Shown here: piece after piece, positions 63,435 to 64,000 of the stretch
How the letters are laid out: each line of letters begins with the position of its first letter
Position numbering within the stretch: position 1 is the first letter of the stretch
From: Amphritea sp.
GTDB lineage: Bacteria > Pseudomonadota > Gammaproteobacteria > Pseudomonadales > Balneatricaceae
Direction of reading: 5' to 3'
Length of the DNA stretch: 64,000 bases
Assembly: GCF_016744155.1 (NCBI RefSeq)
Contig: NZ_JADGEW010000020.1
Coordinates: forward strand, 22,301 to 86,300
The notes under the pieces: model-generated
Told to the model about the DNA's origin: nothing
Databases searched by the model: none
The model's input: only the letters and a program-made list of their open reading frames with translations
Program-made: the position numbers and the translations under genes

Positions 63435-63947
63435 TCAATTAAGGGTGATATCAACCATCAGATCACTGGCAATATCTTCCAGGGATTGTTGTAGGTCATC
63501 CAGATCGACATTGGCTGGCACGGTAAGGTCCGCTTCAGCTTTGAACAACTCTTCTGCTGACATTGATCCGCTGACCAGTTCAGTTGATAGTCGCTCTACA
63601 TTGATGTTGAAGCGATTCAGTGCGTGGGAAATATCCCGCACGATGCCTGGCTTATCGTGGCCGATTAGTTCCAGGGAGATGCTGCTGCCTACAGGCTCGT
63701 CGGCCAGCTCCTGGCTACGCTCAACCACGACCTTAAGACCTTGAGATTCGAGTGCCTGCAGGGCGTCCTGTAATGCTTCAGTTTTGTTTGTCGGTACTGA
63801 GACAATCAGTATACCGGCAAATTTACCTGCCAGGCGTGACATGCTGCTTTCCAGCCAGTTACCGCCGTGGCTAACGATTGTTTGGGACAGTTGCTCAACC
63901 AGACCGGGCTTATCCGGGGCGATCACTGTAAGTACGAGAGATGTCAT
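63435..63947 (-). CDS. gcvR: GcvR-like ACT-domain regulator
   Basis: 170 residues with two ACT domains (~3-75 and ~90-165): LVLTVIAPDKPGLVEQLSQTIVSHGGNW and LELIGHDKPGIVRDISHALNRF. This is the layout of GcvR, which binds glycine and antagonises GcvA at the glycine cleavage operon. No gcv genes are in the window, so a general name of ACT-domain regulator is equally fair. Confidence 0.82.
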   Translation of the reverse strand: MTSLVLTVIAPDKPGLVEQLSQTIVSHGGNWLESSMSRLAGKFAGILIVSVPTNKTEALQDALQALESQGLKVVVERSQELADEPVGSSISLELIGHDKPGIVRDISHALNRFNINVERLSTELVSGSMSAEELFKAEADLTVPANVDLDDLQQSLEDIASDLMVDITLN

Positions 63948-64000
63948 TATTGCCTGCTCCTGTATAGAATATCCGTGCTGGTATCACTGTCCCCGTTGAT

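Noticed and set aside
1..64000. CRISPR arrays, tRNA or rRNA genes, insertion sequences
   Set aside because: None seen: no regular spaced repeats, cloverleaf patterns or transposase frames. The palindromic repeats found are REP-like and irregularly placed.

Overview
The window is chromosomal DNA from a gammaproteobacterium, most likely a marine member of the Oceanospirillales/Oceanospirillaceae. This is inferred from gene order and protein resemblance: ppx/trxA/rho/ubiD, hemCDXY next to argH, nudE/yrfG/hslR/hslO/pckA, and a sigma-54 C4-dicarboxylate TRAP system. No rRNA, tRNA, CRISPR array, transposase or prophage was seen. Most of the window is housekeeping DNA with bidirectional rho-independent terminators between convergent genes.

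Layout. 1-7.6 kb: a truncated membrane PAS-GGDEF-EAL protein, a DUF454 membrane protein, catalase with an OxyR-like operator, a WD40-like lipoprotein, Rsd/AlgQ and a FliL-like secreted protein. 7.6-10.8 kb: gshA and pykA. 11-20 kb: a C4-dicarboxylate module, with dctBD, a chemoreceptor carrying a periplasmic CxxCH haem motif, and dctPQM behind a sigma-54 promoter. A decayed dctM copy follows at 20.1-20.5 kb. 20.9-27.9 kb: a VpsR-like sigma-54 activator followed by a complete fapABCDEF-type functional amyloid operon, itself behind a -24/-12 promoter. 28-45 kb: housekeeping genes (ilvA, rpiA, a DUF748 protein, a YbbAP-like transporter divergent from tesA, an orphan histidine kinase, sodB, nudE, yrfG-hslR, hslO, pckA).

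45.6-64 kb: ppx, trxA, rho, ubiD and a ferredoxin-flavin reductase. Next comes an accessory segment (51.7-55.3 kb) edged by inverted copies of a twin-hairpin repeat. It holds a small methyltransferase, a repeat-rich gap and an AT-rich two-gene operon: a SIR2-domain protein plus a 226-aa partner that looks like a phage tail-hub (gpD/gp27/VgrG) domain. Then follow hemYXDC, argH, another chemoreceptor and a GcvR-like ACT protein.

The two systems most worth follow-up are the SIR2/hub-like operon, a candidate undescribed anti-phage system, and the amyloid locus under a VpsR-type activator with an intact GAFTGA loop. All functions are read from sequence patterns; no database search was possible.
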